Shown here: positions 26,707-36,341 of the stretch, piece by piece | Layout: every line of letters starts with the position of its first letter | How positions within the stretch are numbered: position 1 is the first letter of the stretch | Source of the DNA: Bacteroidota bacterium | Lineage (GTDB): Bacteria > Bacteroidota > Bacteroidia > UKL13-3 | Reading direction: 5' to 3' | NCBI GenBank assembly: GCA_013298895.1 | Contig: JAAFJM010000004.1 | Coordinates: forward strand, 62,001-126,000 | DNA length: 64,000 bases | The notes under the pieces: generated by a model | Told to the model about the DNA's origin: nothing | Database searches by the model: none | Seen by the model: the letters and a program-made list of their open reading frames with translations, nothing else | Position numbers and translations under genes: made by a program

Positions 26707-27390
26707 TTGAAAACAATAAAAATTACAATCACCATTTTTCTATTAGGATTTACTCAATTAATCTATGCACAAGGTCAAGATCAAACTTCACCAACTTATG
26801 ATTATAGTTACACTGATAGCACTAGCAATACAGGAGGGGGTGAAACCACTTCAGATTCGACTAATGCAAATTCAGAAAATGCTGTTGAGGTTTACAAACG
26901 CATAGTTTTAAACCTTGATTCAAACACGAATTTAATTACCTATACTGGTATTATGGAGCAAGAAGAAAGTGGAAGTGATTCCTTATATGCAAGAGCTAAA
27001 AAGTTCGGAGAAAGACTTTTTGGAAAAGATAAGAACATATTTGAGGTTCAAAAGTATGGGCAAAAGTTGGTTATGAATGGTTCAATTACAGCTTATTCAT
27101 ACGCAAATAAATATAATAAAAAAAGTATTGGAAAATATGAGTTCAAAATGACTGTTTCGATAAAAGAAGGTCGTTATAAATATACCATCACAAATTTAGT
27201 ACACCAAGGGCCAGTTCCTGCAAATGGAAAGCCGTATAGAAATTACTTTGAATACTATTATAATTCACCAACAAACGTAAGAGGAAACGATACAATATTG
27301 CGATACGCTGATAAGGAAATAAAAGACACAATAGCAAGGTTTCAAAATTCAATGAAAGAACCTAAAATTATTGATGAAGATGAATGGTAG
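26707..27390 (+). CDS. Exported protein with DUF4468-like domain
   Basis: 227 residues from a TTG start at 26707, giving a signal peptide (about 1-21, TIFLLGFTQLIYAQ). A low-complexity Ser/Thr/Gly linker (about 28-55) follows. The C-terminal part, SLYARAKKFGERLFG through YKYTITNLVHQGP, has the pattern of DUF4468 (TBP-like fold): an alpha helix, a 'knyGqklvmnGsi' strand and a 'yeFkmtvsikegRYkytit' strand pair. That family is exported and uncharacterised. The gene is flanked by its own promoter and terminator. Confidence 0.65.
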   Translation: MKTIKITITIFLLGFTQLIYAQGQDQTSPTYDYSYTDSTSNTGGGETTSDSTNANSENAVEVYKRIVLNLDSNTNLITYTGIMEQEESGSDSLYARAKKFGERLFGKDKNIFEVQKYGQKLVMNGSITAYSYANKYNKKSIGKYEFKMTVSIKEGRYKYTITNLVHQGPVPANGKPYRNYFEYYYNSPTNVRGNDTILRYADKEIKDTIARFQNSMKEPKIIDEDEW

Positions 27391-27402
27391 TATAATTTAA
27401 AT

Positions 27403-27437
27403 AAAAGGCCATCAACAATCATGTTGGTGGCCTTTTT
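27403..27437 (+). terminator. Terminator of the DUF4468-like gene
   Basis: A 15-bp stem (AAAAGGCCATCAACA with TGTTGGTGGCCTTTT, one G-T pair), 4-nt loop and a T-run. Confidence 0.88.
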
Positions 27438-27469
27438 ATTTTTCAAATATTTAAAAGTACTTTCGCAAT

Positions 27470-27901
27470 ATGTCATTAATTATAACATCAGAAGTAACTC
27501 TAGAGGCGCTGCAATCAAGAAACATGAACACGATGAGCGAATGGTTAGGTATTGAGTTTATAGAACTTTCACCCGACTATTTAATAGCAAAAATGCCTGT
27601 AGATCATAGAACTGTTCAACCACTTGGAGTGGTAAACGGTGGCGCCTTTTGTGCATTGGCCGAAACGGTGGGCAGTATGGCAGCAAATTTATGCATAGAT
27701 AGAAATAAGTTTGTAGCACTTGGGCTAGATATTAATGCAAATCATGTGCGTTCAGCAGGTAAGGGTTGGGTTTATGGTAAAGCCTTACCACTACATTTAG
27801 GCAAATCTACTCAGGTTTGGGAAATTAGAATTACTGATGATGAAAATAAACTTTGTTGCATTAGCAGGCTAACAATGAGTGTAATTGAAATAAGGAAATA
27901 G
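27470..27901 (+). CDS. Hotdog-fold acyl-CoA thioesterase (MenI/PaaI-like)
   Basis: 143 residues. The core PLGVVNGGAFCALAETVGSMAAN contains the Gly-Gly and catalytic-helix Glu pattern of DHNA-CoA and PaaI-type thioesterases; the HGG of most relatives is NGG here. NANHVRSAGKGWVYGKA follows as in the family. Isochorismate synthase begins 6 bp downstream on the same strand, so hydrolysis of 1,4-dihydroxy-2-naphthoyl-CoA in menaquinone synthesis is the likeliest role. That is inferred from context. Confidence 0.82.
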   Translation: MSLIITSEVTLEALQSRNMNTMSEWLGIEFIELSPDYLIAKMPVDHRTVQPLGVVNGGAFCALAETVGSMAANLCIDRNKFVALGLDINANHVRSAGKGWVYGKALPLHLGKSTQVWEIRITDDENKLCCISRLTMSVIEIRK

Positions 27902-27907
27902 CAAATT

Positions 27908-28903
27908 TTGAATAAAGCAACTGTATTTTACAAACTTCCTGGCAAAACAGAAATAGTTAAAAAAACAGGAATAATAGACCCTGTATTAAAGCCAATCCCA
28001 TTTGATGATATTACAGATGAATTATTTCTTTTTTCACCATACAATAGTGGAAATTTAACATATGTTATCCGGTTAAATGATGAAATTTTAAAGTTTGAAA
28101 CAATTGGATATTCGCAAAATAATGTTAACCATTACGATACCGAATTTGATTTCGTCCAAAAAACAAATAATGCTATTAGCAACATGAAGGACTCAAATGA
28201 AATGAGTAAAGTGGTTATGGCTCGATGTTCTAAAAAGAATATTGATTATGAATTAGATATCAATACTTTTTTTTTAAACTTATGTTTAAACTATCCTAAC
28301 TCATTTGTTTATGCTGTATCAAGTGCAGTAACAGGAACATGGATGGCTGCAACCCCAGAAATCTTATTAAAAACAAACTATTCAACTATTGAAACCATAG
28401 CTTTAGCAGGAACTATGTTAAGTAATTCGAAAGGTACATGGGGAGAGAAGGAAACAGATGAACACCACCAAGTAGAAGTATTTATTGAAGAAATTGCTAA
28501 TAAGCACCATTTTAAACTAAAAGAAATCAAAGGGCCAACGGAATTGATAACAGGCCATTTAAAACACTTATACTCTCATTATACATTTGAATATGATGCT
28601 AAAGCTTTAAATAAATTTATTGAAGAGTTGAACCCAACACCTGCTGTAGGTGGAGTACCTAAAAATAAAGCATTAGATTTTATTAAAAAAAATGAAAACT
28701 TAAACAGACAGTTTTATACTGGTTTTGTTGGAGTAATGAATAAAAAGGAAACAAATGTATTTGTTAACTTGAGATGCATGGAGCTTTTTAAAAAGCACAT
28801 AGATTTATATGCTGGTTGTGGTATCACAAAAAATTCAGATGCAAAGGCTGAGTGGATAGAAACTGAAAATAAACTGAAAACATTAGGTAATTTTTTACCG
28901 TAA
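27908..28903 (+). CDS. menF: Isochorismate synthase
   Basis: 331 residues from a TTG start. It converts chorismate to isochorismate, the first step of menaquinone (or siderophore) synthesis. The chorismate-binding core is intact: IETIALAGTM, WGEKETDEHHQV, NPTPAVGGVP and FVNLRCMEL, then YAGCGITKNSDAKAEWIET. The menaquinone role is favoured because a MenI-like thioesterase precedes it. It converges on tadA with a 9-bp overlap. A catechol siderophore role cannot be excluded, but no siderophore genes are present. Confidence 0.87.
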   Translation: MNKATVFYKLPGKTEIVKKTGIIDPVLKPIPFDDITDELFLFSPYNSGNLTYVIRLNDEILKFETIGYSQNNVNHYDTEFDFVQKTNNAISNMKDSNEMSKVVMARCSKKNIDYELDINTFFLNLCLNYPNSFVYAVSSAVTGTWMAATPEILLKTNYSTIETIALAGTMLSNSKGTWGEKETDEHHQVEVFIEEIANKHHFKLKEIKGPTELITGHLKHLYSHYTFEYDAKALNKFIEELNPTPAVGGVPKNKALDFIKKNENLNRQFYTGFVGVMNKKETNVFVNLRCMELFKKHIDLYAGCGITKNSDAKAEWIETENKLKTLGNFLP

Positions 28904-29338
28904 ATTTTTAAAAAACTGTTTCATCAAGTCAGCAGCTTCATTTGCTAAAATGCCATTTTCTATTTTTGTTTTAGGATGTAAATTTACCAAGGCCTTTTGA
29001 AAACCCCTTTTATCATCTGATGCCGCATAAACAACCCTATTGAACTGCGCCCAAAATATAGCTCCAGCACACATGATGCAAGGTTCTAAAGTAATATAAA
29101 TAGTACAGTCATTCAGATATTTTGCTCCTAAAAAATTAGCAGCAGCAGTAATTGCTTGCATTTCGGCATGAGCCGTTACATCATTTAAACGCTCTGTTAG
29201 ATTATGTCCTTTCCCAATAATTTGATTATTGGATACAACAACGCATCCAACTGGGATTTCTCCAATTGAAAATGCTTTTTGAGCTTCAAGTAAAGCTTGT
29301 TTCATAAAGTATTCATCTGTAAACAAAATTGATTCCAT
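28895..29338 (-). CDS. tadA: tRNA-specific adenosine deaminase
   Basis: 147 residues. HAEMQAI provides the zinc His and the proton-shuttling Glu, and PCIMCAGAI the two zinc Cys. It deaminates A34 to inosine in tRNA-Arg(ACG). Length is standard for TadA. It overlaps the end of menF on the opposite strand. Related cytosine/guanine deaminases share the motifs, but length and the 'VGCVVVSNN' N-terminal part favour TadA. Confidence 0.88.
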   Translation of the reverse strand: MESILFTDEYFMKQALLEAQKAFSIGEIPVGCVVVSNNQIIGKGHNLTERLNDVTAHAEMQAITAAANFLGAKYLNDCTIYITLEPCIMCAGAIFWAQFNRVVYAASDDKRGFQKALVNLHPKTKIENGILANEAADLMKQFFKNLR

Positions 29339-29422
29339 AAAATTCTATTTAATTTAAAGCAATGTTAATTTATGCAATTTGACTTTTAATATTTAATTTG
29401 CAAGGCTTGTAGCGCTAAAATA

Positions 29423-29827
29423 ATGAACAAAATAAGTACAATTTGTATAATTAACGATGATGATATTTTTACGTTTATTCTTAAAAAAAGTATAACTAAA
29501 CTAAATATTTGTGATGAAGTTATTTCTTTTATTAATGGTGATGAAGCAATAAAAGAATTTGAAAAACCTAATTCGTGTATCCCAAACATCATATTATTAG
29601 ATATCAATATGCCCGTACTTAACGGATGGGATTTTTTAACCGAGTTTATTAAAATAAATATCCCCCCAACTAAGGTAGATATTTATTTGATAAGTGCCCA
29701 TATTTCTAACGAAGATTTGATTAAGGCTAAAAATCAAAAAGAAATAACAGGAATATTAACTGATCCGACTGATAGTAAAATTTTAACCGAAATTGTTAAA
29801 GCCTATCTTAATTATGCTGCTCAATAA
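29423..29827 (+). CDS. Stand-alone receiver (CheY-like) protein
   Basis: 134 residues with one receiver domain and no output domain. Acidic pocket residues lie at 12-14 (INDDD) and the phosphoacceptor is Asp60 (LLDINMPVLNGWDF). Ser91 stands at the Thr/Ser position (LISAHIS). The usually invariant Lys of strand 5 is replaced: the segment reads ILTDPTD with Asp114 where K-P is expected. No cognate kinase is adjacent. The loss may alter phosphorylation or signalling. Confidence 0.85.
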   Translation: MNKISTICIINDDDIFTFILKKSITKLNICDEVISFINGDEAIKEFEKPNSCIPNIILLDINMPVLNGWDFLTEFIKINIPPTKVDIYLISAHISNEDLIKAKNQKEITGILTDPTDSKILTEIVKAYLNYAAQ

Positions 29828-29830
29828 AAA

Positions 29831-29867
29831 AATAGCCTCCAAATTAATTTTTCAGAGGCTATTATTT
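29831..29867. terminator. Bidirectional terminator between receiver gene and accC
   Basis: AATAGCCTC (29831-29839) pairs with GAGGCTATT (29855-29863), with A- and T-rich flanks, between convergent genes. Confidence 0.75.
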
Positions 29868-29871
29868 TAAA

Positions 29872-31218
29872 TTATTTATTTATATCAAAAGTATTCATAA
29901 ATGCAGTAGTAAAATTACCTGCTTTAAAATCTTCGTTTTGCATTAATTTCATTTGCAAAGGAATAGTAGTTTTTAAACCTGGTCCTTCAATAATAAACTC
30001 ACCTAAAGCACGTTCCATTTTAATAATTGCTTCTTCGCGCGTTTGCGCACTTACAATCATTTTTGCAATCATACTATCGTAGTTTGAAGGAATGGTATAA
30101 CCTGCATAAACATGCGTATCTACCCTTACTCCGTGTCCACCTGGCTTGTGTAAATAGTCAATTCTTCCTGGAGTTGGTCTAAAGTTATTGTATGGATCTT
30201 CTGCATTGATACGAACCTCAATACAATGTTTGGTTGGATAATGATCTTTTCCGCTTATAGGTTGACCAGCAGCAATTAATATTTGCTCTTTTACCAAATC
30301 ATAATTAATTACTTCTTCAGTAACAGGATGCTCCACTTGAATACGTGTATTCATTTCCATAAAATAGAAATTGCGGTGTTTATCAACCAAAAACTCAATA
30401 GTACCTAATCCTTCGTATCCAATAGCTGATGCACCTTTTTTAGCAGCCTCACCCATTTTTTCTCTTAACTCTGGAGTCATAAATGGCGATGGAGACTCTT
30501 CAATTAGTTTTTGATGTCTACGTTGAATAGAACAATCGCGTTCGCTTAAATGGCAAACTTTACCATATTGATCGCCCGCTAACTGAATTTCGATATGACG
30601 AGGTTCCTCTACATATTTTTCCATGTAAATTCCATCGTTTCCAAAAGCCGCCTTCGATTCTTGTTTGGCACTATCCCAATTTTTTTCAAAATCTTCCGAC
30701 TTCCAAATAATACGCATACCTCTTCCACCACCACCAGCAGTAGCTTTAATAATTACAGGGTAACCAATTTCTTCGGCTAACTTAATCCCTTCTTCAAAAC
30801 TGCCTAATAAACCATCAGAACCAGGAATCACAGGAACTCCAGCTTTTTTCATGGTGTCTTTAGCGTTTGACTTATCGCCCATGGCATTAATCATTTCTGG
30901 ACTTGCACCAATAAATTTAATACCATGGTCTTTACAAATTTGGCTGAACTTTGCGTTTTCGCTTAAAAAACCATAGCCTGGATGAATCGCATCGGCATTG
31001 GTAATTTCGGCTGCAGCTATAATATTAGCCATATTCAAATACGATTGTTGCGATGGTGGAGGCCCAATACAAACTGCTTCGTCAGCAAAACGTACATGTA
31101 AACTTTCTTTATCGGCAGTACTGTAAACAGCTACTGTTTTAATGCCCATTTCGCGTGCAGTTCTTATTACACGTAAGGCTATCTCGCCTCTATTGGCAAT
31201 TAGAATTTTTTTAAACAT
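29872..31218 (-). CDS. accC: Biotin carboxylase (acetyl-CoA carboxylase subunit)
   Basis: 448 residues. It carboxylates the biotin of AccB with ATP and bicarbonate. [29 protein letters not shown]-type segment, the Gly-rich ATP-grasp loop [16 protein letters not shown] and [14 protein letters not shown] follow in order. Full length, ending just before a bidirectional terminator. Last gene of the yceD-rpmF-plsX-fabH-accB-accC run. Confidence 0.95.
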   Translation of the reverse strand: MFKKILIANRGEIALRVIRTAREMGIKTVAVYSTADKESLHVRFADEAVCIGPPPSQQSYLNMANIIAAAEITNADAIHPGYGFLSENAKFSQICKDHGIKFIGASPEMINAMGDKSNAKDTMKKAGVPVIPGSDGLLGSFEEGIKLAEEIGYPVIIKATAGGGGRGMRIIWKSEDFEKNWDSAKQESKAAFGNDGIYMEKYVEEPRHIEIQLAGDQYGKVCHLSERDCSIQRRHQKLIEESPSPFMTPELREKMGEAAKKGASAIGYEGLGTIEFLVDKHRNFYFMEMNTRIQVEHPVTEEVINYDLVKEQILIAAGQPISGKDHYPTKHCIEVRINAEDPYNNFRPTPGRIDYLHKPGGHGVRVDTHVYAGYTIPSNYDSMIAKMIVSAQTREEAIIKMERALGEFIIEGPGLKTTIPLQMKLMQNEDFKAGNFTTAFMNTFDINK

Positions 31219-31309
31219 AAAGTTTTAGTTTAATATTATTTATTAATACAATTAGCCCATAATCAATTGATTAAAGGCTAATGATAAAAGTTTTTTCTAT
31301 GCAATTGAA

Positions 31310-31789
31310 TTACATAGGCTCTACTAAAAACAATGGTTGATCATACTCTACCGGAGAAGCATTTTCAACTAATATTTTTACTATTTTACCTGAAACTTCT
31401 GATTCAATTTCGTTAAATAATTTCATTGCTTCAACTATACATAAAACTTGACCAACTTTAATTTCATCGCCTATATTAACAAACGCAGGTTTGTCAGGGC
31501 TTGGTGTTTTGTAATAAGTTCCAATCATTGGCGATTTGATAGTAATTAAATTACTAGCAACAGGAGCGGAAGTAACGGCAGGTGTATGCAAAGTATTTAC
31601 AGGTGCTGTTGCCACTGGCGCAGCAGGAGCAATTGCTTGAACCACAGGAGCTGCTGCTTGTTGAATAATGGTAGTTTTTTCTTCTACTTTTTTAATAGAT
31701 ACTTTAAAATCACCACGCTCTACCTCAACCTCCGATACACCACTTTCTGAAACTAATTTGATTAGTTCTTTTATTTCTTTTAATTCCAT
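31310..31789 (-). CDS. accB: Biotin carboxyl carrier protein
   Basis: 159 residues. An N-terminal helical part is followed by an Ala/Pro/Val-rich linker (about 38-75) and the biotinyl domain with EAMKLFNEIE, whose Lys is biotinylated. It carries the carboxyl group from AccC to the transferase. It lies about 90 bp from accC and 105 bp from fabH on the same strand. Confidence 0.95.
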   Translation of the reverse strand: MELKEIKELIKLVSESGVSEVEVERGDFKVSIKKVEEKTTIIQQAAAPVVQAIAPAAPVATAPVNTLHTPAVTSAPVASNLITIKSPMIGTYYKTPSPDKPAFVNIGDEIKVGQVLCIVEAMKLFNEIESEVSGKIVKILVENASPVEYDQPLFLVEPM

Positions 31790-31893
31790 GTTCTTCTTTT
31801 TATTTCTAATTGTAAAACTATTTTTTAAAATGTAAATATCAATATTTTTTACAAAATACCTATATAATTATTTAATAATGAGCTTGCTTTAAA

Positions 31894-32880
31894 TTAATAA
31901 GCCCACTTTAAATAAATAGCCCCCCAAGTAAAACCACCACCAAAAGCAGCTAGTACCAAATTATCGCCTTTTTTCAATTTATTTTCCCATTCCCAAAGTA
32001 ATAAAGGCAATGTTCCATTGGTAGTATTACCAAAATGATCAATATTTATCATTACTTTTTCTTTATCAAGGCCCATTCTGTTTGCGGTAGCATCAATAAT
32101 ACGCAAGTTTGCTTGATGAGGAACTAACCAAGCCACATCATCTGCAGTTAGATTATTGCGTTCCATAATTTCAGCACTCACATCAGCCATTCCTCTTACC
32201 GCAAATTTGAACACGGTTTGACCTTCTTGATATACAAAATGTTCGCGAGCATCAACTGTTTCGTGGCTAGCAGGTTTGATACTTCCACCTGCTTTTTGGT
32301 GTAAAAAATGACGACCTGAGCCATCTACTTTTAAAACAGAGTCTATTAATCCTAAACCTTCTTCATTTGGCTCTAATAGAATACATCCGCATCCATCACC
32401 AAAAATTACACATGTATTTCTTTCTGTGTAATCAATAATGGAAGACATTTTATCACCACCAACTACCAAAACTTTTTTATAGGCGCCACTTTGTATGAAA
32501 CGACTTCCCGTTTCTAAACCAAACAGAAAGCCAGAACAAGCAGCTCCTAAATCATACCCGAAAGCATTTGTTGCTCCTATTTTATCTGCTAAAATACAAG
32601 CCGATGATGGAAAAACCATATCAGGAGTAACTGTACAAAAAATAATTAAATCAATATCCGTTGCACTAATACCCCTTTTTTTAAGTAAACCATTAACAGC
32701 CTCTACCGCCATATCAGAAGTTCCTAAGCCTTCGCCTAAAATTCTTCTTTCTTTAATTCCTGTTCTGCTTACAATCCATTCATCATTAGTATCAACCATT
32801 TTTTCCAAATCCTTATTGGTTAGAACTTTAGGTGGCACATACCCATTAACTGCTGTAATTGCTGCTGTAATTTTTGTCAT
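31894..32880 (-). CDS. fabH: Beta-ketoacyl-ACP synthase III
   Basis: 328 residues. It condenses acetyl-CoA (or branched acyl-CoA) with malonyl-ACP to start fatty-acid synthesis. The start at 32880 gives [20 protein letters not shown], the family N-terminus; an upstream start would add 12 non-conserved residues. The active Cys lies in [16 protein letters not shown], the His in [10 protein letters not shown] and the Asn in [11 protein letters not shown]. Full length, complete triad. Confidence 0.94.
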   Translation of the reverse strand: MTKITAAITAVNGYVPPKVLTNKDLEKMVDTNDEWIVSRTGIKERRILGEGLGTSDMAVEAVNGLLKKRGISATDIDLIIFCTVTPDMVFPSSACILADKIGATNAFGYDLGAACSGFLFGLETGSRFIQSGAYKKVLVVGGDKMSSIIDYTERNTCVIFGDGCGCILLEPNEEGLGLIDSVLKVDGSGRHFLHQKAGGSIKPASHETVDAREHFVYQEGQTVFKFAVRGMADVSAEIMERNNLTADDVAWLVPHQANLRIIDATANRMGLDKEKVMINIDHFGNTTNGTLPLLLWEWENKLKKGDNLVLAAFGGGFTWGAIYLKWAY

Positions 32881-32984
32881 TAGTAAATTTTTTGCTAAAA
32901 TAATCTTTGTATTCAATTTTTATGAATAAAGTTTAGTTTAGCTTTAATGAAAAACGCCTCCTTTTATAGAGGTAATCTTAAATT

Positions 32985-33941
32985 TTATTGAATTGGAACT
33001 AAATTTTTAAACTGTTCGCGAATGATATTGCACAAATCGGATTTTACAACATCACGCGCAGTAAAAATCATATTTTTAAATGCTTTTGCATTCGAAATTC
33101 CATGACCAATTATAACTGGTGCATTAACCCCCAAAATTGGAGTTCCACCATAATTTTCATAGTCAAATCTATCTAAAAAAGCATCTTGAACGCCTCGTTT
33201 TTTCATTACATAATAAAAAGCTTCATAAGCTTTTAAGGTAACATTTCCAGTAAATCCTTCGCAAACTATTACATCCGACTTGTCTGACAATAAATCTCTA
33301 CCCTCTACATTTCCAACAAAGTGAAAAGCATTGGATTCGTCCATTAATTGATGGGCTGAGATAGTTACTAAGTTACCTTTTTCTTTTTCTTCGCCAATGC
33401 TCAATAATCCTATTCTTGGGTCAGCATAACCATGAACATGTTTCATCATTAAACTACCCAATACTGCAAATTGATATAATACATCAGGTTTACAATCAGC
33501 ATTTGCTCCTACATCTAACAATAACCCAAACTTACCATTAGGCTTTGGAATTGTAGCTGTTATAGTTGGGCGTATAACACCTTCAATTGGTTTTACTGTA
33601 AACATAGAACCAACTAACATTGCACCAGTATTACCAGCACTAACAAAAGCATCTACTTGCTTACTAGCAAGTAATTTAAAACCAATAGAAATACTTGAAT
33701 CCTTCTTTTGAGAAATTGCCTTAGTTGGGTGTTCACCCATTCCAATAACTTCAGTAGTATGCACAAATTCGAACCTTGAATCGCTCACACCTTGAGATTG
33801 TAATAACTTTTCGGCCTGTTCTTTATCGCCAATTAGCACAATGGTATCATCAGCACCAAGTTCCGCTAAAGCTAAAACAGCACCTAAAATAGCTTCTTTG
33901 GGCGCAAAATCGCCACCCATAATGTCAAAACCAATTTTCAT
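32985..33941 (-). CDS. plsX: Phosphate acyltransferase
   Basis: 318 residues. It makes acyl-phosphate from acyl-ACP for phospholipid synthesis. IGFDIMGGDFAPKEAILGAV, SAGNTGAMLVGSMF and VCEGFTGNVTLKAYE are the family signatures. It lies between rpmF and fabH, the classic order. A hairpin lies in the gap upstream of it. Confidence 0.94.
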   Translation of the reverse strand: MKIGFDIMGGDFAPKEAILGAVLALAELGADDTIVLIGDKEQAEKLLQSQGVSDSRFEFVHTTEVIGMGEHPTKAISQKKDSSISIGFKLLASKQVDAFVSAGNTGAMLVGSMFTVKPIEGVIRPTITATIPKPNGKFGLLLDVGANADCKPDVLYQFAVLGSLMMKHVHGYADPRIGLLSIGEEKEKGNLVTISAHQLMDESNAFHFVGNVEGRDLLSDKSDVIVCEGFTGNVTLKAYEAFYYVMKKRGVQDAFLDRFDYENYGGTPILGVNAPVIIGHGISNAKAFKNMIFTARDVVKSDLCNIIREQFKNLVPIQ

Positions 33942-33969
33942 TTGCTAGTTGTTTGGGGTTAATTTAAAA

Positions 33970-34010
33970 AACGAAAAACGAAAACGCTTTAAAAAAGCAC
34001 TTTCGTTTTT
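33970..34010 (-). terminator. Hairpin between rpmF and plsX (possible partial terminator)
   Basis: AAAAACGAAAACGCTTT and AAGCACTTTCGTTTTT pair imperfectly. Read on the minus strand this gives a stem followed by T-rich sequence, between rpmF and plsX within the operon. It may reduce read-through or set the ratio of ribosomal to lipid gene expression. Confidence 0.55.
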
Positions 34011-34034
34011 AGTATTTGATTTTAAGCTAAATGC

Positions 34035-34220
34035 TTAAACATCTGATTTCATATCAGGGAAAACATGTTTTCCACGGTAGAAACCATCTGCTGTAACGCG
34101 GTGGCGCATGTGAACTTCACCCGATGTTGAATCGATTGACAATGTTGGAACAGCACCTTTATAATGTGTTCTGCGCTTATCGCGTCTTGCTTTTGAGATT
34201 TTTCGTTTAGGATTTGGCAT
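34035..34220 (-). CDS. rpmF: 50S ribosomal protein L32
   Basis: 61 residues, basic, with MPNPKRKISKARRDKRRTH, then DSTSGEVHMRHRVTADGFYRGKHVF. This is the Cys-free form of L32 (no zinc ribbon cysteines). It lies 21 bp downstream of the DUF177 gene, as in most bacteria. Confidence 0.95.
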   Translation of the reverse strand: MPNPKRKISKARRDKRRTHYKGAVPTLSIDSTSGEVHMRHRVTADGFYRGKHVFPDMKSDV

Positions 34221-34241
34221 TTTACTTCTCTCCTCGTGTTA

Positions 34242-34772
34242 TCAGTTTTTGTTGTAAAAATTTTTTAATGCATCCCAGCGTGGGTCAGATTCAGGATTTT
34301 CATCTTCTTCATCATCGCCTTCATAGGTTTTTATTTTATCAATGAATGCTTGGTTATGTTCTTTATCAGCATCCTCACAACTAATTTTAGTTGGAATGGC
34401 TAATAAAAAATAATCATAAATAAATTGCTTAAAATCAAATTCATGCAACCCTTTTGGCAAATAAATGATTTCATCATCATTTAAATTTTCGGGACCATCA
34501 ATTAATTTTATCAATAAATAATATGTCTTATCTAAAGGCAAATCAAAATCATCTAAGCAAGTATCGCAAGTGGTAAATACGCTGCCGGTAATTTTAAACT
34601 GCATTTCGTACATACTCTCCTTTTTATCGAGCTTAACCTCACATTGAACATTCGCGCTTTCAAATGGCTTATCTGCAACTTCTTCGTACAAATCGGTACC
34701 AATTGGAAACGTAAATTCGTTTTTTCCAAAACGGAGTTTATTGAACTCAACTATGTATGTTTTTGTTTTCAA
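34242..34772 (-). CDS. yceD: DUF177/YceD family protein
   Basis: 176 residues. The hallmark TTCDTCLDDFDLPLD gives the Cys pair, followed by an acidic region (DDEIIYLPKGLHEFDFKQFIYDYF) and a highly acidic tail. YceD is linked to 23S rRNA/large-subunit accumulation and is nearly always upstream of rpmF, as here. A -7 element lies 18 bp before the start, so this gene heads the rpmF-fab-acc cluster. Confidence 0.9.
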   Translation of the reverse strand: MKTKTYIVEFNKLRFGKNEFTFPIGTDLYEEVADKPFESANVQCEVKLDKKESMYEMQFKITGSVFTTCDTCLDDFDLPLDKTYYLLIKLIDGPENLNDDEIIYLPKGLHEFDFKQFIYDYFLLAIPTKISCEDADKEHNQAFIDKIKTYEGDDEEDENPESDPRWDALKNFYNKN

Positions 34773-34789
34773 CCTTAAAATAAAGCCTA

Positions 34790-34797
34790 CAAATGTA
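34790..34797 (-). promoter_or_regulatory. -7 promoter element of the yceD-rpmF-plsX-fabH-accBC cluster
   Basis: On the minus strand TACATTTG matches TAnnTTTG exactly, just upstream of the yceD start. No good -33 TTG is visible. The remaining intergenic sequence to 35069 is AT-rich without other evident features. Confidence 0.55.
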
Positions 34798-35069
34798 ATT
34801 TTTTGTGAATAAAATATTAGCTTTTTTTTTAAAAAATGTAAAAAAACTTCTTTATAAGTTTGTTTTTATTTTTAACGAACTATATTTAAGCAAGTTAGCT
34901 TATTGAAAAAAATAAAGTTTCTATTGTATCAAAATTTTGTTTTTGTAGACTAAAGTCAAACATATGATAGTAAAAGTTCTATTTAATTGAACGTATGTAT
35001 ATTTAAAATAAGATAGTGCGTCATAAAGTGATAATTATGAATGTATGATTTATAGGTTTTAATTTTTAA

Positions 35070-36341
35070 CTAATCAAAGTTTTTTAATTCGTTTACTCTG
35101 TTTGCATCAAGTCTAATAAATATAAATAGCAATATGGTAAAGCTTAATAAAGCTGAACCTCCATAGCTAAAAAACGGCAGAGGAATACCTATTACTGGCA
35201 TTAAACCTAAAGTCATTCCTATATTGATTAAAAAATGGAAAAACAAGATTGAAACCAAACTGTAACCATAAATACGGTTAAACTTGTTCCTTTGTCTTTC
35301 CGCCATAACCATTAGTCGCCATAAAAAAAGCATGTAAATCGAAATAAACAGAAACGAGCCCAAAAAACCAAATTCTTCACCTATAGTGCAAAAAATAAAA
35401 TCGGTACTTTGTTCAGGTACAAACCTAAATTTATTTTGAGTTCCTTCTAAAAATCCTTTTCCTAAAGGTCCGCCAGATCCTATAGCTATTAATGATTGTT
35501 GCACATTGTATCCAGCACCTTTCAAATCTACCTCTTTGCCTAAAAGTACATTTATCCTAGTGCGTTGATGGGCTTGCATTACATTCTCAAAAACATAATC
35601 AATACTGCTAACATAAGCACTTGCAAAAATTACCATTCCAATTGTTAGAAAAACAAGTAATTGTGTACGCCTTACCATGGCTAAAAAAGCAATGGCAATG
35701 ACTGCTAATCCAATAATAATATACAATGGCTTTATTAGCAAAGCCATTACTCCTAGAACAGCCAATAAAACACCTACAACTAACAACCAACCTGGTAAAC
35801 CTTCGCGATACAAAACCAATGAAAATGAAGCGAAAACCAATGCTGAACCAGTTTCGTTTTGTAATAAAATAATGGCCATGGGTAAAGCAATAATGGCCAT
35901 TGAAATGGCTTTTACTTTCCAATTTTTAAAATCAATATTATAACCACTTAAGTATTTAGCTAAAGCCAATGCAGTTCCAAATTTGGCAAACTCTGCCGGC
36001 TGAATTTGAAAACTTCCAATTCGAATCCAACTGCTACTTCCTTTAATTTCCGCACCTATGGCAAAAGTAGCCAAAAGCATGAGGATGGTAATGCCATAGA
36101 ATCCGTAAGCAAACGCATAAAAAAGTTTTTCATCAACCAATAAAATAAGTAGCCCTAAAAATGCCGATACCACAATCCATAACAATTGCTTGCCATAGTT
36201 TTTGTCCATATCGTAAATATCAGGATTGGTTTCAGAGTACACCGATGCGTATATGCAAAGCAAACCAGCTATTACAAAAACGCAATAAAGCGTTAGTACA
36301 AGCCAATCAATGCTTGCTGGTTTTGGTTGCTGTTGAGTCAT
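35070..36341 (-). CDS. rodA: Rod shape-determining SEDS glycosyltransferase RodA
   Basis: 423 residues with about ten membrane segments. SEDS-family marks: GSSSWIRIGSFQIQPAEFAK, NETGSALVFASF (the catalytic-loop region), QQSLIAIGSGGPLGKGF, VPEQSTDFIF and LPFFSYGGS. SEDS proteins polymerise lipid II and act with a class B PBP. Its partner mrdA (PBP2) lies immediately upstream with a 35-bp overlap, which assigns this to elongation (RodA) rather than division (FtsW). Confidence 0.93.
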   Translation of the reverse strand: MTQQQPKPASIDWLVLTLYCVFVIAGLLCIYASVYSETNPDIYDMDKNYGKQLLWIVVSAFLGLLILLVDEKLFYAFAYGFYGITILMLLATFAIGAEIKGSSSWIRIGSFQIQPAEFAKFGTALALAKYLSGYNIDFKNWKVKAISMAIIALPMAIILLQNETGSALVFASFSLVLYREGLPGWLLVVGVLLAVLGVMALLIKPLYIIIGLAVIAIAFLAMVRRTQLLVFLTIGMVIFASAYVSSIDYVFENVMQAHQRTRINVLLGKEVDLKGAGYNVQQSLIAIGSGGPLGKGFLEGTQNKFRFVPEQSTDFIFCTIGEEFGFLGSFLFISIYMLFLWRLMVMAERQRNKFNRIYGYSLVSILFFHFLINIGMTLGLMPVIGIPLPFFSYGGSALLSFTILLFIFIRLDANRVNELKNFD

